Assembly (NCBI GenBank): GCA_946807835.1
Contig: OX327700.1
Span: 23,968,001 to 24,032,000 of the forward strand
Source of the DNA: Ailanthus altissimus
Lineage: Eukaryota > Streptophyta > Magnoliopsida > Sapindales > Simaroubaceae
Length of the DNA: 64,000 nt
Reading direction: 5' to 3'
The position numbers and the translations under genes were made by a program. The notes beneath the pieces were generated by a model, which saw only the letters and a program-made list of their open reading frames with translations, did no database searches and was not told the DNA's origin. This document shows positions 62,550-64,000 of the stretch, one piece after another; the first letter of the stretch is position 1, and each line of letters starts with the position of its first letter.

Positions 62550-64000
62550 TTTAGAAATTAAATTTATTTAATTATTTTAAAAAATTGTTTATTATATAAT
62601 TTTTAAGAGTTATAATTAAAAATTTATAATGATTAATTATAAATTTATTTGTTGCACTTAAGTGGTCTAATGATGAATGGTTTTCAGTGCATTTTTTTTA
62701 TTAAAGCGGAGGTTTCAAGTTCGATTAATAAAATTAATCATTAATTTATTTGTTAATAATTGATTATGAATAAAGTTACTAATATTAATATTAATTGTTT
62801 AATTTAATTTTTGAATATTTAATTATGTAATGATTAATTTAATATATTGATTTTATAATAATTTTATTTAATTAAATTAGTATTATTCTATAATTTATCA
62901 TATTTTGTACTATTATTATTATTGTGCGTCATTTTATAATTTATAATTATACTTTGAAATTAATGTTTTTCGGAATAAAATAATTCCTAAGAAACTAAAA
63001 ATTCCAGTTGAGGATCATTTTTCTACAACAATATCATGTTATTCAAATATATGAACCATAGATATTATAAAATCAAAGTTGACTCAATGTCAAAGAAAAA
63101 TATTTAGGATCATTTGTATGAGTCCTTTTCTGTATATGCAAAGAATAAAATTTTAGAAATTTTGATCCACAATATATCATTTATTATTATTATTGGCACT
63201 GTAATTTTTATAGTGACACTATATTTATTAGAATTAACTTAATTCTACAATAAATAATTTTATATAATTATTGATAAATCACATTCTTATGAATTAAAAT
63301 ACCAACCCTTTGGTACTCAACATATCCCTATTGACTATTATTAGAACTTTCTCACTTTTCTCAAAATATACAAGAATTGACTCAGCCTTCAAATACCCAT
63401 AGAAGATTAAAAAGAAAAAAACAAAATATAAAAAAAATAATAATAATTTGGTTAATTGGTGTGATATGTTTATCAAGCCAAAAGCAAATTAGCACAATAA
63501 AAATATCAATTATGATAAATGAAGGTTCTTAATTTCTGTCTGCATGCTTAAAAAGAAAAAAAGTACTCTCAAATCTCACCGTCGACCAGTATTCGGTCGG
63601 AAGTTATATCACAAGACAAAATTTTATTGACCTTGACAAGTGATGAGATTCTTTTTTTCCTTTTATTGTAAACTAAACAACAATTCGGTGAACGAAAATT
63701 AATTTATCATTTTCGTTCCCCTAAATAAGATTTGCCAACAAAATATGTCGTTGGAAACATACATGGAATTTACAGGCAGCATTATTTATTAAACATTATT
63801 TTTTTAAATTTTATTTATTCGACATTTTTCTTCATAAAAAATTGTATATCCCAAAAGATCATTCTTATTATACACTTACATCTTCGTTAATCTCTTTTGA
63901 CACTGCAGGATGCTTAATACTTTGTTAACCCTCTAATACTAGTTCTTTGAGTACTAATATTACTTGCGGAGTACTTAATGCGACCACAAAGTCTGTTTGA
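62550..64000. other. AT-rich end of the window, no gene recognised
   Basis: No coding frame, RNA gene or transposon end could be supported. Possible old transposon remnants. Confidence 0.4.

Overview
This is an AT-rich window of a plant nuclear genome, most likely from a eudicot. Multi-exon genes with GT-AG introns encode proteins of plant type: a CDC48 AAA-ATPase, an NRT2 nitrate transporter, a DnaJ-like zinc-finger protein and an IDA-like peptide precursor. The space between them is filled with Ty1/copia, Mutator-like (MULE) and hAT transposons, many nested and decayed. No bacterial, organellar or viral genes and no CRISPR array were seen. The species cannot be named from the sequence alone.

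Layout. 1-4800: a complete nine-exon CDC48 gene (+), 805 codons. 5186-11884: a decayed MULE. It has long inverted termini, a transposase on the minus strand with six in-frame stops but no frameshift, and a convergent DUF1985 (Ulp1-associated) reading frame on the plus strand. A GC-rich foldback of about 170 bp sits near its left end. 12687-12974: a small secreted peptide precursor, IDL6/7-like (-), with its own TATA box. 15705-16386: a short non-autonomous hAT-like element with a near-perfect 8-bp target duplication. 16960-19905: a four-exon gene (+) for a 164-aa, probably plastid membrane-anchored, DnaJ-type zinc-finger protein.

22088-44589 is a nested transposon complex. A copia-type LTR copy was split by a 4465-bp hAT element that has perfect 8-bp target duplications (ATTGTGAG). 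Next to it lies a degenerate copia element on the minus strand (LTR, polypurine tract, pol, gag, probable primer site, LTR). Its 5' LTR was split by a solo LTR (TSD ACTAT), which was itself split by another solo LTR (TSD GAAAC/GAAAT). 44600-47240 holds a second decayed MULE transposase (-). 51691-53379 is a clean solo LTR of a different copia family (TSD ACAAC).

54769-56558: a complete three-exon NRT2 high-affinity nitrate transporter gene (-), 530 codons, with a TATA box upstream. 57250-61700: remnants of another copia element (-). The last 2.4 kb holds degenerate repeats and no gene that could be recognised.

The four host genes have no evident functional link: protein segregation and degradation (CDC48), peptide signalling, plastid protein folding or assembly, and nitrate uptake. 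They lie as islands between transposons. The clearest biological story is the insertion history and the way the transposons decayed. Stop codons fall repeatedly where Trp, Arg or Gln codons are expected, as C-to-T change at methylated sites would produce.
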